Source: Candidatus Chloroploca sp. Khr17
Lineage (GTDB): Bacteria > Chloroflexota > Chloroflexia > Chloroflexales > Chloroflexaceae
Assembly (NCBI RefSeq): GCF_004138165.1
Contig: NZ_RYFF01000015.1
Span: 1 to 64,000, forward strand
Length of the DNA: 64,000 bases
Reading direction: 5' to 3'
Shown here: positions 35,287 through 44,200 of the stretch, one piece after another
How the letters are laid out: each line of letters opens with the position of its first letter
Position numbering within the stretch: the first letter of the stretch is position 1
The notes under the pieces: model-generated
Database searches by the model: none
The model's input: only the letters and a program-made list of their open reading frames with translations
What the model was told of the DNA's origin: nothing
Made by a program: the position numbers and the translations under genes

Positions 35287-37170
35287 TCATGCGGCCTGTG
35301 GCTCTTCTTCCCCGTGGAACTGGCTCATATAGAGTGCATAATAGTCGCCGCGCAGGGCAAGCAGTTGCTCGTGGGTGCCTCGTTCGACAATCTGGCCATC
35401 TTTGACCATCAAGACCAGGTCGGCGTTGCGGATCGTGCTGAGGCGGTGCGCGATGACAAAGCTGGTGCGGCCTTCCAACAATTGGTCAAAGGCCTGCTGG
35501 ATCATCCGCTCGGTGCGGGTATCAACACTGCTCGTCGCTTCGTCCAAAATGAGGATGCGCGGATTGGCAAGCGCCGCACGGGCAATCGCGATCAACTGGC
35601 GCTGCCCCTGACTCAAACCCCCACCTCGCTCGCCAAGCACGGTCTGATAGCCCTCAGACAGACGTTCGATAAAGGTGTGCGCCGAGGCAAGTTGGGCCGC
35701 CGCGATCACTTCTTCATCAGTTGCCTCAAGCCGCCCGTAACGAATATTATTCATCACCGTGTCCGAGAAGAGAAAGGCATCCTGCAACACAATGCCAATC
35801 TGCGCACGCAGACTCGCCGCTGTCACCTTGCGCACATCGTATCCATCAATGCTCACCCGCCCGTTGAGCACATCATAGAAGCGCGGGATCAGATTAATGA
35901 TCGTCGTTTTGCCGGCGCCCGTTGGGCCAACAATCGCGACCATCTGCCCCGGTTTGGTCACAAAACTGACCCCTTTGAGCACCAGCGTATCTGCTTGATA
36001 GACAACCTGCACATCTTCAAAGACGACCCGTCCCTCAATCGGCGGCAACACAACGGCATCAGGGGCATCAACAATCTCGGGTTGTTCATCAAGCAGGCCA
36101 AAGATGCGCTCACCGCCGGCAATCGCACTCTGGATATTCGTCCAGAGCACAGCAATCTGTTGGATGGGCTGGTTGAAGCGTTGCACATACTGGATAAAAG
36201 CAAAGATCAGGCCTACCGAGATGATCGTCGTGCCAAAAAGGGGCTGGTTGCGGAGCAAACTGAGGCTGCCGACAACGACAACAATGGCAATCGCGACATA
36301 GCCGAGGGCTTCGAGTACCGGATTGAGGGCACTAGTGAAACTCGCGGCGCGCACATTGGCATCGCGGTTGGCCGCGTTGGCCCGCCGAAACGCCTCGATG
36401 CTCTCGGCTTCACGACTAAACGCCTGTACCTCGCGCACCCCCGAAATGCTCTCTTGCAGCCCGGCATTGACACTGCCCATCTCGCGGCGGCTCTTCCGAA
36501 AAGCCTTGCGCGCCTCACCCGAGAAGTAGAAGGTTGCCCAGGCCATCAACGGCACGATGCTCAGGCTTACCAGCGCATACGGCACATTTGCGACCAGCAT
36601 TGCGCTCATCGTAAAGACGATGCCCATAATGCCGCTCACCACGCTCAAGAGAGCAAAGCCGAGCACTTGCTGGATCGTGTCGGTATCGCTCGTGATCCGG
36701 CTCATGATATTGCCCGCTTCGTTGCGCGTGTAGAAGCCAAGCGAAAGCCGGTGGATCTGAGCAAAGGTGTCCTCGCGCAGGCGGCGCAGGGCGCGCTGAC
36801 CCGCCCAGTTCATCGAGTAGAAGGCAAGCCCTTGCAGCAACGAACCACCCACAAAGAGCCCGGTCAGTAACAGCACGATCACGCCGAGCCCTGCCGCACG
36901 ATCTTCGAGCGTCGCCGCCGGATCGACGGTGCCATACCAGCACGCGGTCGCATTGGGCAGCAAATAGCAATCAACCGCCTGACCAATTAGGCCGGGCGTC
37001 AGCACCTGCATCACCGTGCTGAGTACCAGCAGGATCAGGGTCAGAACCACCGCATACCACCAGGGCCGAAAATAGACCCAGAAACGTGCCAGGGTGACGC
37101 CAACTCGTTTTGGTTTCTCGGTTTCGGTATTGAGCATCCGTCCAGGGCCACCTGGTCCACCCATCATCAT
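35287..37170 (-). CDS. ABC exporter subunit with canonical catalytic Glu (TM288-like)
   Basis: 627 residues: six transmembrane helices, then an ATPase domain. It starts MMMGGPGGPGRML; its ATG overlaps the end of the upstream exporter gene by 4 nt. Walker A GPTGAGKTTIINLIP, Q-loop QDAFLFSD, signature LSQGQRQLIAIARAA (Q in place of the second Gly) and Walker B LILDEATSSVD with the catalytic Glu. With the partner below it forms a heterodimer in which one ATP site is degenerate, as known for TM287/288-type exporters. Probably exports lipids, drugs or peptides; cargo unknown. Confidence 0.93.
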   Translation of the reverse strand: MMMGGPGGPGRMLNTETEKPKRVGVTLARFWVYFRPWWYAVVLTLILLVLSTVMQVLTPGLIGQAVDCYLLPNATACWYGTVDPAATLEDRAAGLGVIVLLLTGLFVGGSLLQGLAFYSMNWAGQRALRRLREDTFAQIHRLSLGFYTRNEAGNIMSRITSDTDTIQQVLGFALLSVVSGIMGIVFTMSAMLVANVPYALVSLSIVPLMAWATFYFSGEARKAFRKSRREMGSVNAGLQESISGVREVQAFSREAESIEAFRRANAANRDANVRAASFTSALNPVLEALGYVAIAIVVVVGSLSLLRNQPLFGTTIISVGLIFAFIQYVQRFNQPIQQIAVLWTNIQSAIAGGERIFGLLDEQPEIVDAPDAVVLPPIEGRVVFEDVQVVYQADTLVLKGVSFVTKPGQMVAIVGPTGAGKTTIINLIPRFYDVLNGRVSIDGYDVRKVTAASLRAQIGIVLQDAFLFSDTVMNNIRYGRLEATDEEVIAAAQLASAHTFIERLSEGYQTVLGERGGGLSQGQRQLIAIARAALANPRILILDEATSSVDTRTERMIQQAFDQLLEGRTSFVIAHRLSTIRNADLVLMVKDGQIVERGTHEQLLALRGDYYALYMSQFHGEEEPQAA

Positions 37171-38963
37171 AGGTTTGTTTCCTTGACCAGCTGCGAATGA
37201 TAAATCTCAGCATAGATCGGGCTTTGTTCCATTAATTCGGCATGTGTGCCAGCCGCAGCAATGCGCCCCTGGTCAAGTACCAGGATCTGATCGGCACGCA
37301 AGACCGTGCTGATGCGCTGGGCGATCACAACGCTCGTGCGACCTTCCATCAACGTATCCAGCGCATGCTGGATTGTCGCCTCGGTTTGCAGATCAACACT
37401 GCTCGTCGAGTCATCCAGAATCAAGAGGCGCGGATTGAGCAAGAGCGCACGCGCAATCGCAATGCGTTGTTTCTGACCACCCGAAAGCGTCACGCCCCGC
37501 TCGCCAACCTTGGTTTGATACCCTTCAGGCATCGCCGCAATAAAGCTATGCGCCGCCGCCGCACGCGCTGCCGCTTCGACTTCGGCATCAGTCGCCTCAG
37601 GCCGCCCAAAGGCGATATTATCGCGCACCGTGCCACTGAAAAGGTTCGTCTCTTGCAGCACAATGCCAATCTGCGAACGTAGACTGTCAAGCGTTACGTC
37701 ACGCACATCGTAGCCGTCAATGAGGACAGCCCCCTCAGAGGCATCGTAAAAACGCGGCAACAGGTTGATAATCGTCGTCTTGCCGCTGCCCGTTGCCCCA
37801 AGCAGCGCAATCGTCTGCCCAGGTTCCGCCACAAAACTGACCTCCTTGAGCACCGGATCACCCGTCCCAAGATAACGAAAGGTCACGTTGCGAAACTCCA
37901 CCCGCCCACTGAGCAGCGGCAACGGCAGGGCACCTGGCTTATCCTCAATCTCGCTCTGCGCATCAAGCACCTCGAAAATGCGCCTCGCCGAGGCACTCGC
38001 CTGCGCAACAAGCGTAATAATGAACCCAAGCTGACCAAGCGGGACAAAGACGTAGGTCAGGTAGAGGCTGAACTTCTGATACCCCCCCAGTTCAAGCGTC
38101 CCGCCCAAAATCTGACGCCCTCCAAAGTAGAGAATTGCCACCTGACCAAGTTGCGCCACTAGAAAAATAACCGGGAAGAGGAAAGAAAAGACCTGGTTAA
38201 TCCGCAACTGCTGTGCCATCAAATTCGTGGCGGCAACATCAAAGCGCTGCTCTTCATACGGCTCACGGGCAAAGGCCCTGACCACCTTCAAGCCCGCGAG
38301 ATTCTCTTGCAGGATCGTATTGAGCGCCGACAACCGCTCTTGCACGACCGCAAAGAGCGGTTGGCTCACCCGCCCAAAAAAGATAAAGAGGGCCAGGGCA
38401 ATCGGCAGCAGGGGCATCACTACAAAGGTCAAGCGCAGATTGGTAAAGGCCAGGATAAGTAAGGCCCCGGTGAGCAACAGAAACGACGAGGCGGCCAGCA
38501 CAAGCCCCTGGGCAATAAAGGTACGGAGGCGTTCAACATCATCAGTCGCCCGGATCATCAACTGACCGGTCTGATTGCGATCGTAGTAGCTAAATGAAAG
38601 GCGCTGGATCTTGGCAAAGATCGCGTTGCGCAGATCAAAAGCCAGCCCCTGCGACGTTGTCTCAGCCATAAACGCCTGCACAAACGAAAAAGCCCCGCGC
38701 AAGAGGGCAAAGAGCAAGATCAAGCCCGCTGCATTAAAGACGAGACCCTCAGCCGTACGAATATCGCCTCCCGTCTGGCTTGCCAGCGTCACCGTATCGA
38801 TCATGTTTTGGACAAGCACAGGCACCACGAGTTGGGCCAGCGTTGCCACAATCAAAGCACTATAGGCAATCGCGGTAGTCCGTTTATGTCCGCCAAGAAA
38901 GCGGATGGCACGCATCAATGCCCCCGGTGCTCGTGGACGAGCAGCGGAACCCTGTTTCATCAT
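37167..38963 (-). CDS. ABC exporter subunit with degenerate catalytic site (TM287-like)
   Basis: 598 residues from the ATG at 38963 (AAGG 5 nt upstream); a GTG at 38975 is possible. Six transmembrane helices are followed by an ATPase domain with Walker A GATGSGKTTIINLLP, signature LSGGQKQRIAIARALL and Walker B LLILDDSTSSVDLQTE. The catalytic Glu is replaced by Asp (ILDD), as in TM287-type subunits, while the signature is intact. The partner has a good Glu and an LSQGQ signature. Together they give the classical asymmetric pair. Both genes overlap by 4 nt, implying fixed stoichiometry. Confidence 0.93.
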   Translation of the reverse strand: MMKQGSAARPRAPGALMRAIRFLGGHKRTTAIAYSALIVATLAQLVVPVLVQNMIDTVTLASQTGGDIRTAEGLVFNAAGLILLFALLRGAFSFVQAFMAETTSQGLAFDLRNAIFAKIQRLSFSYYDRNQTGQLMIRATDDVERLRTFIAQGLVLAASSFLLLTGALLILAFTNLRLTFVVMPLLPIALALFIFFGRVSQPLFAVVQERLSALNTILQENLAGLKVVRAFAREPYEEQRFDVAATNLMAQQLRINQVFSFLFPVIFLVAQLGQVAILYFGGRQILGGTLELGGYQKFSLYLTYVFVPLGQLGFIITLVAQASASARRIFEVLDAQSEIEDKPGALPLPLLSGRVEFRNVTFRYLGTGDPVLKEVSFVAEPGQTIALLGATGSGKTTIINLLPRFYDASEGAVLIDGYDVRDVTLDSLRSQIGIVLQETNLFSGTVRDNIAFGRPEATDAEVEAAARAAAAHSFIAAMPEGYQTKVGERGVTLSGGQKQRIAIARALLLNPRLLILDDSTSSVDLQTEATIQHALDTLMEGRTSVVIAQRISTVLRADQILVLDQGRIAAAGTHAELMEQSPIYAEIYHSQLVKETNL

Positions 38964-39110
38964 CTGGCCTTGCACACAAAATCTTTCTTGACCGTGGTGA
39001 TGCGATCAACCACCACCGTCATCAGCGAAGGTACGGCCCGGAGTCCCTTGCTCCGAGAACTATCTAATATGCCATTGTAGCACAACAACGCATGTAGAAA
39101 TAGTGGTATG

Positions 39111-39305
39111 CTGAATAAGGCAGGGCTGAGGCAACGTCCACCTGACCGGAGCACCGTCGGGCTGAAGCCTTCGGCGACGGATCGCGAAGGCCGCCTGCGC
39201 GGCCTCATCCAGCCCGCGCAGGCGGGCTTTGCCATCCGTAGCCGAGCCATTGACGGCGACGGCCACCCCGGAGAGCTGACGTTGCCTCAGCCCTGCTGAA
39301 TAAGG
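39111..39305. mobile_element. MITE-like element with 18-bp inverted ends and 10-bp target duplication
   Basis: Inverted termini cagggctgaggcaacgtc (39121-39138) and its complement (39278-39295) bound a 175-bp non-coding body. Both sides carry the direct repeat ctgaataagg (39111-39120 and 39296-39305). The interior folds into nested imperfect hairpins (for example gcctgcgcgg against ccgcgcaggc). No transposase is encoded, so it would be moved in trans. Confidence 0.85.
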
Positions 39306-39345
39306 AGCCTCCAACGTGGCTGTGGGCTATGCACATCTATGCTGA

Positions 39346-39388
39346 TGCTGGTGCAAACGGCCAATGAAGTTGGCCGTTTGCACCAGCA
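39346..39388. repeat. Hairpin with CCA-N7-TGG core
   Basis: 19-bp perfect arms at 39346-39364 and 39370-39388 with a tgaag loop; core CCA-atgaagt-TGG. It ends 18 nt before the FtsX-type start codon, so it could affect translation start. Confidence 0.7.
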
Positions 39389-39405
39389 CGGAGAGACCCT
39401 ACTCT

Positions 39406-41997
39406 ATGTCTCCTCTCTTGTGGCGTACATCGCTGCGCTATTTGCTCCGCCATCCGTGGCAGTTTGGGCTCTGCCTGCTCGGGGTGGCCCTTGGTGTCGC
39501 GGTGGTGGTCGCCATCGATCTGGCCAATGCCAGTGCTTCACGCGCTTTTGCGTTGAGCACCGAGAGTGTCACCGGGCGAGCTAGCCATCAGATTATCGGT
39601 GGCCCCTCGGGGCTTGACGATGACCTTTATCGGCAGATCAGGGTTGACCTTGGCATCCGCACCTCGGCACCGGTCGTCGAGGGCTATGCCCAATTACCGG
39701 CGCTGGAGAATCAGACGGTGCAATTGCTCGGGGTCGATCCGCTGGCCGAGGCACCCTTTCGGTCGTATCTGGCCCCTGACGGGGGCACTGCTGGCGATGG
39801 CACGTCACTGGTGGGCTTGCTTGCAACGCCTAACGGTGTCCTACTCGCGACAGAAACAGCCCAACGCGCTGGCGTTTCCCCCGGCGACACGCTGGTGATG
39901 CGCATTGGGTCGCGGACGGTTGATCTTCAACTGGTCGGTGTCCTTGAACCTTCCGATGATCTGAGCCGCCGGGCGCTCGAGGGTCTTGTCGTAGCTGATC
40001 TTGCGACGGCTCAGGAGTTGCTCGCTCTGGTGGGGCAACTCAGTCGGATTGATCTGATTCTGGGTGAAGAAGATCCGGCTTTCGCACGCATCGAAGCGAT
40101 CCTGCCACCAGGGGCCGATCTGGTGCCCGCAGCCTCCCGAACCAACGCCCTCGAACAGATGACCCGCGCTTTTGAACTCAACCTGACGGCGTTGAGTCTG
40201 CTGGCTCTGATTGTTGGGATGTTCCTGATCTACAATACAATCACCTTTAGCGTTGTCCAGCGCCGGATGCTGTTGGGGACGCTACGGTGCGTTGGCGTCA
40301 CACGGGGTCAGATCGCGACCCTGGTGCTCGGCGAGGCATTTGCGATCAGCCTCATCGGCTCGCTCGCCGGCCTGGTGCTGGGCACCATCCTGGGGCGTGG
40401 TCTGGTCGGCCTGGTGACCCAGACGATCAATGATCTCTATTTTGTGGTCACGGTACGCAACCTCAGCCTTGACCCGCTGGTGCTGCTCAAGGGATTTGTG
40501 CTCGGCGTCGTTGCGACGCTTGTGTCGGCGGCTGTGCCGGCCTTCGAGGCGATGCTGACGCCGCCGCGCACCGTCTTGCGACGCTCGAGCGTCGAAGAGC
40601 GCGCCCGTCGCATGGTGCCCCTGCTCGCCATGGTTGGCCTAGTGATGCTTGCCCTTGGCACGGCCTTGCTCTTCTGGCCTGCCGGGATCAATCAGCAACT
40701 CGGCGGGCTCTATCTCGCCTTTGCCGCCCTCTTTACGATCATCATTGGCACAGCCCTGTTGACCCCCTTGCTGACGGTAGCAATGATGCGGCTCGTGCGT
40801 CCTGCGCTCGGCAGGGTCTTTGGCTTGCTCGGGCGGATGGCCGCCCGCGATGTGGAAGCAACGCTCTCGCGTACCGCAGTGGCCGTGGCAGCGTTGATGA
40901 TTGCCGTCAGCGTAACCATCGGGGTTGGCCTGATGGTCGGCAGTTTTCGCCAAACCGTCATCGTCTGGCTCGAGCAGAGCCTTGGGGCGGATATCTACGT
41001 GGCCGCCCCAGGGGCAACAGCCAATCGGGTGGATACGGCACTCGAGCCAGCTCAGATTGATGTGCTCACTCGCGTCGAAGGGGTCGGCGCAGCGACGCGG
41101 ATGCGCAGTGTGCAAATTGACACCCCAACCGGGCCGACGACGGTCATCGCGATTGATGCTGAAGGTGAGCGCGGACGCGACTACCTGCGCTTCAAAGTCG
41201 GGGGCGATGCCGCGACCTGGACCGCCTGGGAAAACGGGGCCATCCTGATCTCTGAACCCCTCGCCTTTCGGACGGGCCTCGGTATCGGCGATCAACTGAG
41301 CCTCCGCACCGATCGTGGGTTGCGCGACTTTCCGATTGCCGGTGTCTACTATGACTACGCTTCGGATCGTGGTGTCATTCGGATGCACTACACAACCTAT
41401 CAAGCCAACTGGGACGATACGACCATCTCGTCGCTGGCGCTCTACGCCGCACCAGGCGTGCCGGTTGACGAACTGGTCACGCGGCTCCGCGCTGCCGTCG
41501 CCACACCCAATGCCGATGGTACGGCACCGCCCTTACTCAACATTGGCTCAAACGTGAGCCTGCGCGAAGGCACGCTCGCCATTTTCGACCGCACCTTCGC
41601 GATCACCGCCGTGCTGCAAGTCCTCGCCACCATTGTCGCCTTTATTGGCATTTTGAGTTCACTGATGGCCTTGCAACTCGAACGCGCCCGTGAACTAGCC
41701 GTCTTGCGCGCCAACGGCCTGACCCCGGGGCAACTCTGGGGGGTCGTGCTTGGCCAGACGAGTCTGATGGGCCTCACCGCCGGCCTCTTTGCCGCGCCGC
41801 TCGGCTTTGTCCTGGCGTTGATCCTCGTCTATGTCATCAACCAGCGTTCTTTTGGTTGGACGCTCGATCTCGCCGTCGACCCGGCCTTATTTCTCCAGGC
41901 CCTCTTCGTCGCCCTGATCGCCGCCATCCTGGCCGGGATCTACCCCGCACATAAAATGAGTCGTACCAACCCGGCGCTCGCCCTCCGTGAAGAATAA
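39406..41997 (+). CDS. FtsX/MacB-type ABC transporter permease, two-module
   Basis: 863 residues from the ATG at 39406; GGAGAG lies 10 nt upstream. Layout: N-terminal helix (WQFGLCLLGVALGVAVVVAI), an extracytoplasmic MacB_PCD-like region, three FtsX helices (about 260-400), a second long outer region (540-740) and a final set of helices ending near 850 with AILAGIYPAHKMSRTNPALA, the classic FtsX end. It moves lipoproteins, lipids or peptides by mechanotransmission. No ATPase gene is adjacent, so the partner must be elsewhere. Substrate unknown. Confidence 0.9.
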   Translation: MSPLLWRTSLRYLLRHPWQFGLCLLGVALGVAVVVAIDLANASASRAFALSTESVTGRASHQIIGGPSGLDDDLYRQIRVDLGIRTSAPVVEGYAQLPALENQTVQLLGVDPLAEAPFRSYLAPDGGTAGDGTSLVGLLATPNGVLLATETAQRAGVSPGDTLVMRIGSRTVDLQLVGVLEPSDDLSRRALEGLVVADLATAQELLALVGQLSRIDLILGEEDPAFARIEAILPPGADLVPAASRTNALEQMTRAFELNLTALSLLALIVGMFLIYNTITFSVVQRRMLLGTLRCVGVTRGQIATLVLGEAFAISLIGSLAGLVLGTILGRGLVGLVTQTINDLYFVVTVRNLSLDPLVLLKGFVLGVVATLVSAAVPAFEAMLTPPRTVLRRSSVEERARRMVPLLAMVGLVMLALGTALLFWPAGINQQLGGLYLAFAALFTIIIGTALLTPLLTVAMMRLVRPALGRVFGLLGRMAARDVEATLSRTAVAVAALMIAVSVTIGVGLMVGSFRQTVIVWLEQSLGADIYVAAPGATANRVDTALEPAQIDVLTRVEGVGAATRMRSVQIDTPTGPTTVIAIDAEGERGRDYLRFKVGGDAATWTAWENGAILISEPLAFRTGLGIGDQLSLRTDRGLRDFPIAGVYYDYASDRGVIRMHYTTYQANWDDTTISSLALYAAPGVPVDELVTRLRAAVATPNADGTAPPLLNIGSNVSLREGTLAIFDRTFAITAVLQVLATIVAFIGILSSLMALQLERARELAVLRANGLTPGQLWGVVLGQTSLMGLTAGLFAAPLGFVLALILVYVINQRSFGWTLDLAVDPALFLQALFVALIAAILAGIYPAHKMSRTNPALALREE

Positions 41998-42007
41998 CAA
42001 GTCTGGC

Positions 42008-42033
42008 CCACCCTGCTATAATGCAGGGTGGGC
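42008..42033. terminator. Hairpin with TATAAT loop
   Basis: 10-bp perfect arms (cccaccctgc / gcagggtggg) with the six-base loop tataat, 11 nt after the permease stop. It may be a terminator, or the loop could serve as a -10 box for the lipoprotein gene. Confidence 0.5.
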
Positions 42034-42063
42034 CTACGGCCCCCAAGCATTGCTTGTGCGCTA

Positions 42064-42096
42064 GTGCTGTTTGCCAACTTCGCTGGCAAACAGCAC
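42064..42096. repeat. Hairpin with CCA-N7-TGG core
   Basis: 13-bp arms (gtgctgtttgcca / tggcaaacagcac) with loop acttcgc, identical in loop to the hairpin at 3688-3718. Confidence 0.7.
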
Positions 42097-42161
42097 CAAC
42101 GTGACAACCCGGTTGAAGGGCTGCCGCCCTAAAAATGCCGGTCTTAGTTGGAGCAGAACGT

Positions 42162-43082
42162 ATGACCACATCCACCACCATCCGTATGTTCGTGCTGACG
42201 TTGCTTGTGCTAAGTTTGCTCACAGGCTGTGGGCAAACGCCAACGAGCAACCCAACAACCCCTTCGCGAGGTCAGGGGGCGATGGTGCCCGTCCTGGCGC
42301 TGTCAGAACTGGCCCCCGGGCCAAACCGTATCGCGGTGGGCGTGTTGCAAGATGGCAGCCCAATCAACGATCCCGAACTGAGCCTCCCGATGCGCTTTTT
42401 CTACCTCGATGGCGGCAACGCGGCTGAGGTGCGCAGCGAGTCAACCGCCGTCTATCGCGGCGAGGGCCTCCCCTTTGGTCTCTATGTCGGCTACGCGACC
42501 TTTGATCAGCCCGGGGCATGGGGCGTCGAGATCACGCTACCTCAGGCTGAAGGTGAGCCGGTTGTCTCACGGTTGCGGCTCGATGTGCTCGCCCAACCAC
42601 AGGTTCCTGCGGTCGGGATGGCGGCCATCCCGACGAATAACCTGACGATCCGCGATCAACCCGATCTGACCCGCTTGACGTCAGATGCGCGACCTGATGC
42701 CGATCTCTACCAGATGACGATCAGTGAGGCCATTGCCGCCGAAAAACCCTTTGTCGTCGCCTTTTCGACCCCTGGTTATTGCCAGACTGCCGTCTGTGCG
42801 CCCAATCAGATGGTGCTCAAACAACTGAAAGACCAGTACCAGGCAAGCACCAATTTCATTCACGTCGAAGTGTACGCCTACCCGTTTGGCGAAAACTTCC
42901 AGGCCCAACGGTTTGTCCCATCGATGCGCGACTGGAATCTACGTACCGAGCCGTGGACGTTCCTGGTTGATGCGAATGGCATTATTCAGGCCCGGTATGA
43001 AGGTGGCCTCACGTTTGCCGAACTGGAACCCGCCCTGGCTCAGCTTGCGGCTGGAGAACCGATTACCCCTCCTGGTGAATAG
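42162..43082 (+). CDS. Lipoprotein with C-terminal thioredoxin-like domain
   Basis: 306 residues from the ATG at 42162. The signal peptide ends at the lipobox LLTGC, so it is membrane-anchored and faces outward. A beta-sandwich-like middle (about 40-160) is followed by a thioredoxin-like domain (about 185-300): AAEKPFVVAFSTPGYCQTAVC, where the Cys pair is separated by four residues instead of two, then LRTEPWTFLVDANGIIQARY. The C-x4-C spacing makes oxidoreductase activity uncertain; Sco-like copper delivery is an alternative. Confidence 0.78.
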   Translation: MTTSTTIRMFVLTLLVLSLLTGCGQTPTSNPTTPSRGQGAMVPVLALSELAPGPNRIAVGVLQDGSPINDPELSLPMRFFYLDGGNAAEVRSESTAVYRGEGLPFGLYVGYATFDQPGAWGVEITLPQAEGEPVVSRLRLDVLAQPQVPAVGMAAIPTNNLTIRDQPDLTRLTSDARPDADLYQMTISEAIAAEKPFVVAFSTPGYCQTAVCAPNQMVLKQLKDQYQASTNFIHVEVYAYPFGENFQAQRFVPSMRDWNLRTEPWTFLVDANGIIQARYEGGLTFAELEPALAQLAAGEPITPPGE

Positions 43083-43091
43083 TCGCCCTGT

Positions 43092-43122
43092 GAAGAACGC
43101 AGGCCGAGGGGCTGCGTTCTTC
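43092..43122. terminator. Hairpin after the thioredoxin-like lipoprotein gene
   Basis: 11-bp arms (gaagaacgcag / ctgcgttcttc) with a nine-base loop, 9 nt downstream of the stop. Confidence 0.55.
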
Positions 43123-43155
43123 AGGTAGCCCAAGAAAGAAGAGAAGAGAACCCCT

Positions 43156-44184
43156 ATGATCGACCTGCGGAGTGATACCGTCACCTTGCCCAGTCCTGCG
43201 ATGCGTGCCGCGATGAATGATGCCGAGCTTGGTGATGATGTCTATGGTGAAGACCCGACCGTGAACCGGCTTGAGACGCTGGCTGCCGAGATGGTCGGCA
43301 AAGAAGCGGCCATGCTGGTACCCAGCGGAACCATGGGCAACCTGGCTGCGCTGCTTGCCCATGCGCAGCGCGGCCAGCGGGTGATTTGTGGCGATGAGAG
43401 CCATATTTACTACTACGAAGCTGGCGGGGCCTCGGCACTCGGCGGGCTTATCTATCATACCCTGCCAACGGCACACGACGGCAGTCTGCCGCTCGACGCT
43501 GTTCAGAAGGCCCTGGTCACGCTCAACGATCCCCACCGTGCCCCGCCCGGTGTCTTTTGCCTCGAGAATACGCACAATCGCTGTGGGGGCACCGTCCTAC
43601 CGGTACGCTATATGGAAGCCGCCTATCAGGCCGCACACGCCGCAGAGGTTCCTTTGCATCTTGATGGTGCCCGTATCTTTAATGCCGCTATTGCGCTAGA
43701 TGTTGAAGTTCGTACACTTACCCGCTATACTGATAGCGTGCAATTCTGCCTTTCAAAGGGTCTTGCGGCACCGGTTGGCTCAGTCCTTGCGGGAACAACC
43801 TCCTTCATCAGCAAGGCCCGCCGGGTACGCAAAATGCTGGGAGGCGGGATGCGCCAGGCAGGGGTCATTGCCGCCGCCGGTCTGGTTGCGTTGACCGAGA
43901 TGGTCGATCGCCTTGCCGAAGATCATGCCAATGCTCGCATGCTAGCCGAAGGTCTTGCCGATCTCCCCGGGCTGACCCTTGATCGCGGTCTGGTACAGAC
44001 CGCCATTGTGCGCTTTGAAGTGACGGCGATGGATGCGAGTACGTTCCTAAACAAACTTCGTAGCCATGGTGTATTGATGATCAGTATGGGTGGCACCACC
44101 ATTCGTGCCGTCACCCATTATGGTATTGGCGAGCAAGATATCCACACCGCGATCAATGCCGTTCGCGCCGTGCTCAAGCCGTAA
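43156..44184 (+). CDS. ltaE: Low-specificity L-threonine aldolase
   Basis: 342 residues; GAAGAGAAGAG precedes the ATG. A PLP enzyme of the threonine-aldolase/beta-eliminating-lyase fold cleaving L-threonine or allo-threonine to glycine and acetaldehyde. It starts IDLRSDTVTLPSPAMRAAM, has EDPTVNRLETLAAEMVGKEA, ENTHNRCGGTVLP, LHLDGARIFNAAIAL and the PLP Lys in FCLSKGLAAPVGSVL. It stands 73 bp after the lipoprotein gene and 16 bp before the GGDEF gene. Confidence 0.95.
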   Translation: MIDLRSDTVTLPSPAMRAAMNDAELGDDVYGEDPTVNRLETLAAEMVGKEAAMLVPSGTMGNLAALLAHAQRGQRVICGDESHIYYYEAGGASALGGLIYHTLPTAHDGSLPLDAVQKALVTLNDPHRAPPGVFCLENTHNRCGGTVLPVRYMEAAYQAAHAAEVPLHLDGARIFNAAIALDVEVRTLTRYTDSVQFCLSKGLAAPVGSVLAGTTSFISKARRVRKMLGGGMRQAGVIAAAGLVALTEMVDRLAEDHANARMLAEGLADLPGLTLDRGLVQTAIVRFEVTAMDASTFLNKLRSHGVLMISMGGTTIRAVTHYGIGEQDIHTAINAVRAVLKP

Positions 44185-44200
44185 CCCAGGGTGTAGATCG

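Larger units (their letters stand above)
38964..39405. other. 442-bp intergenic region between the exporter pair and the FtsX-type gene
   Basis: It contains the MITE-like element 39111-39305 and a hairpin at 39346-39388. The promoter of the exporter pair and that of the permease are both expected here. I could not find clear -10/-35 pairs for either, and no gene is supported. Confidence 0.5.

Noticed and set aside
35314-36870. 518-codon frame opposite the ABC exporter gene
   Set aside because: Antisense shadow of an unambiguous ABC transporter gene; composition is Arg/His-rich without domains.
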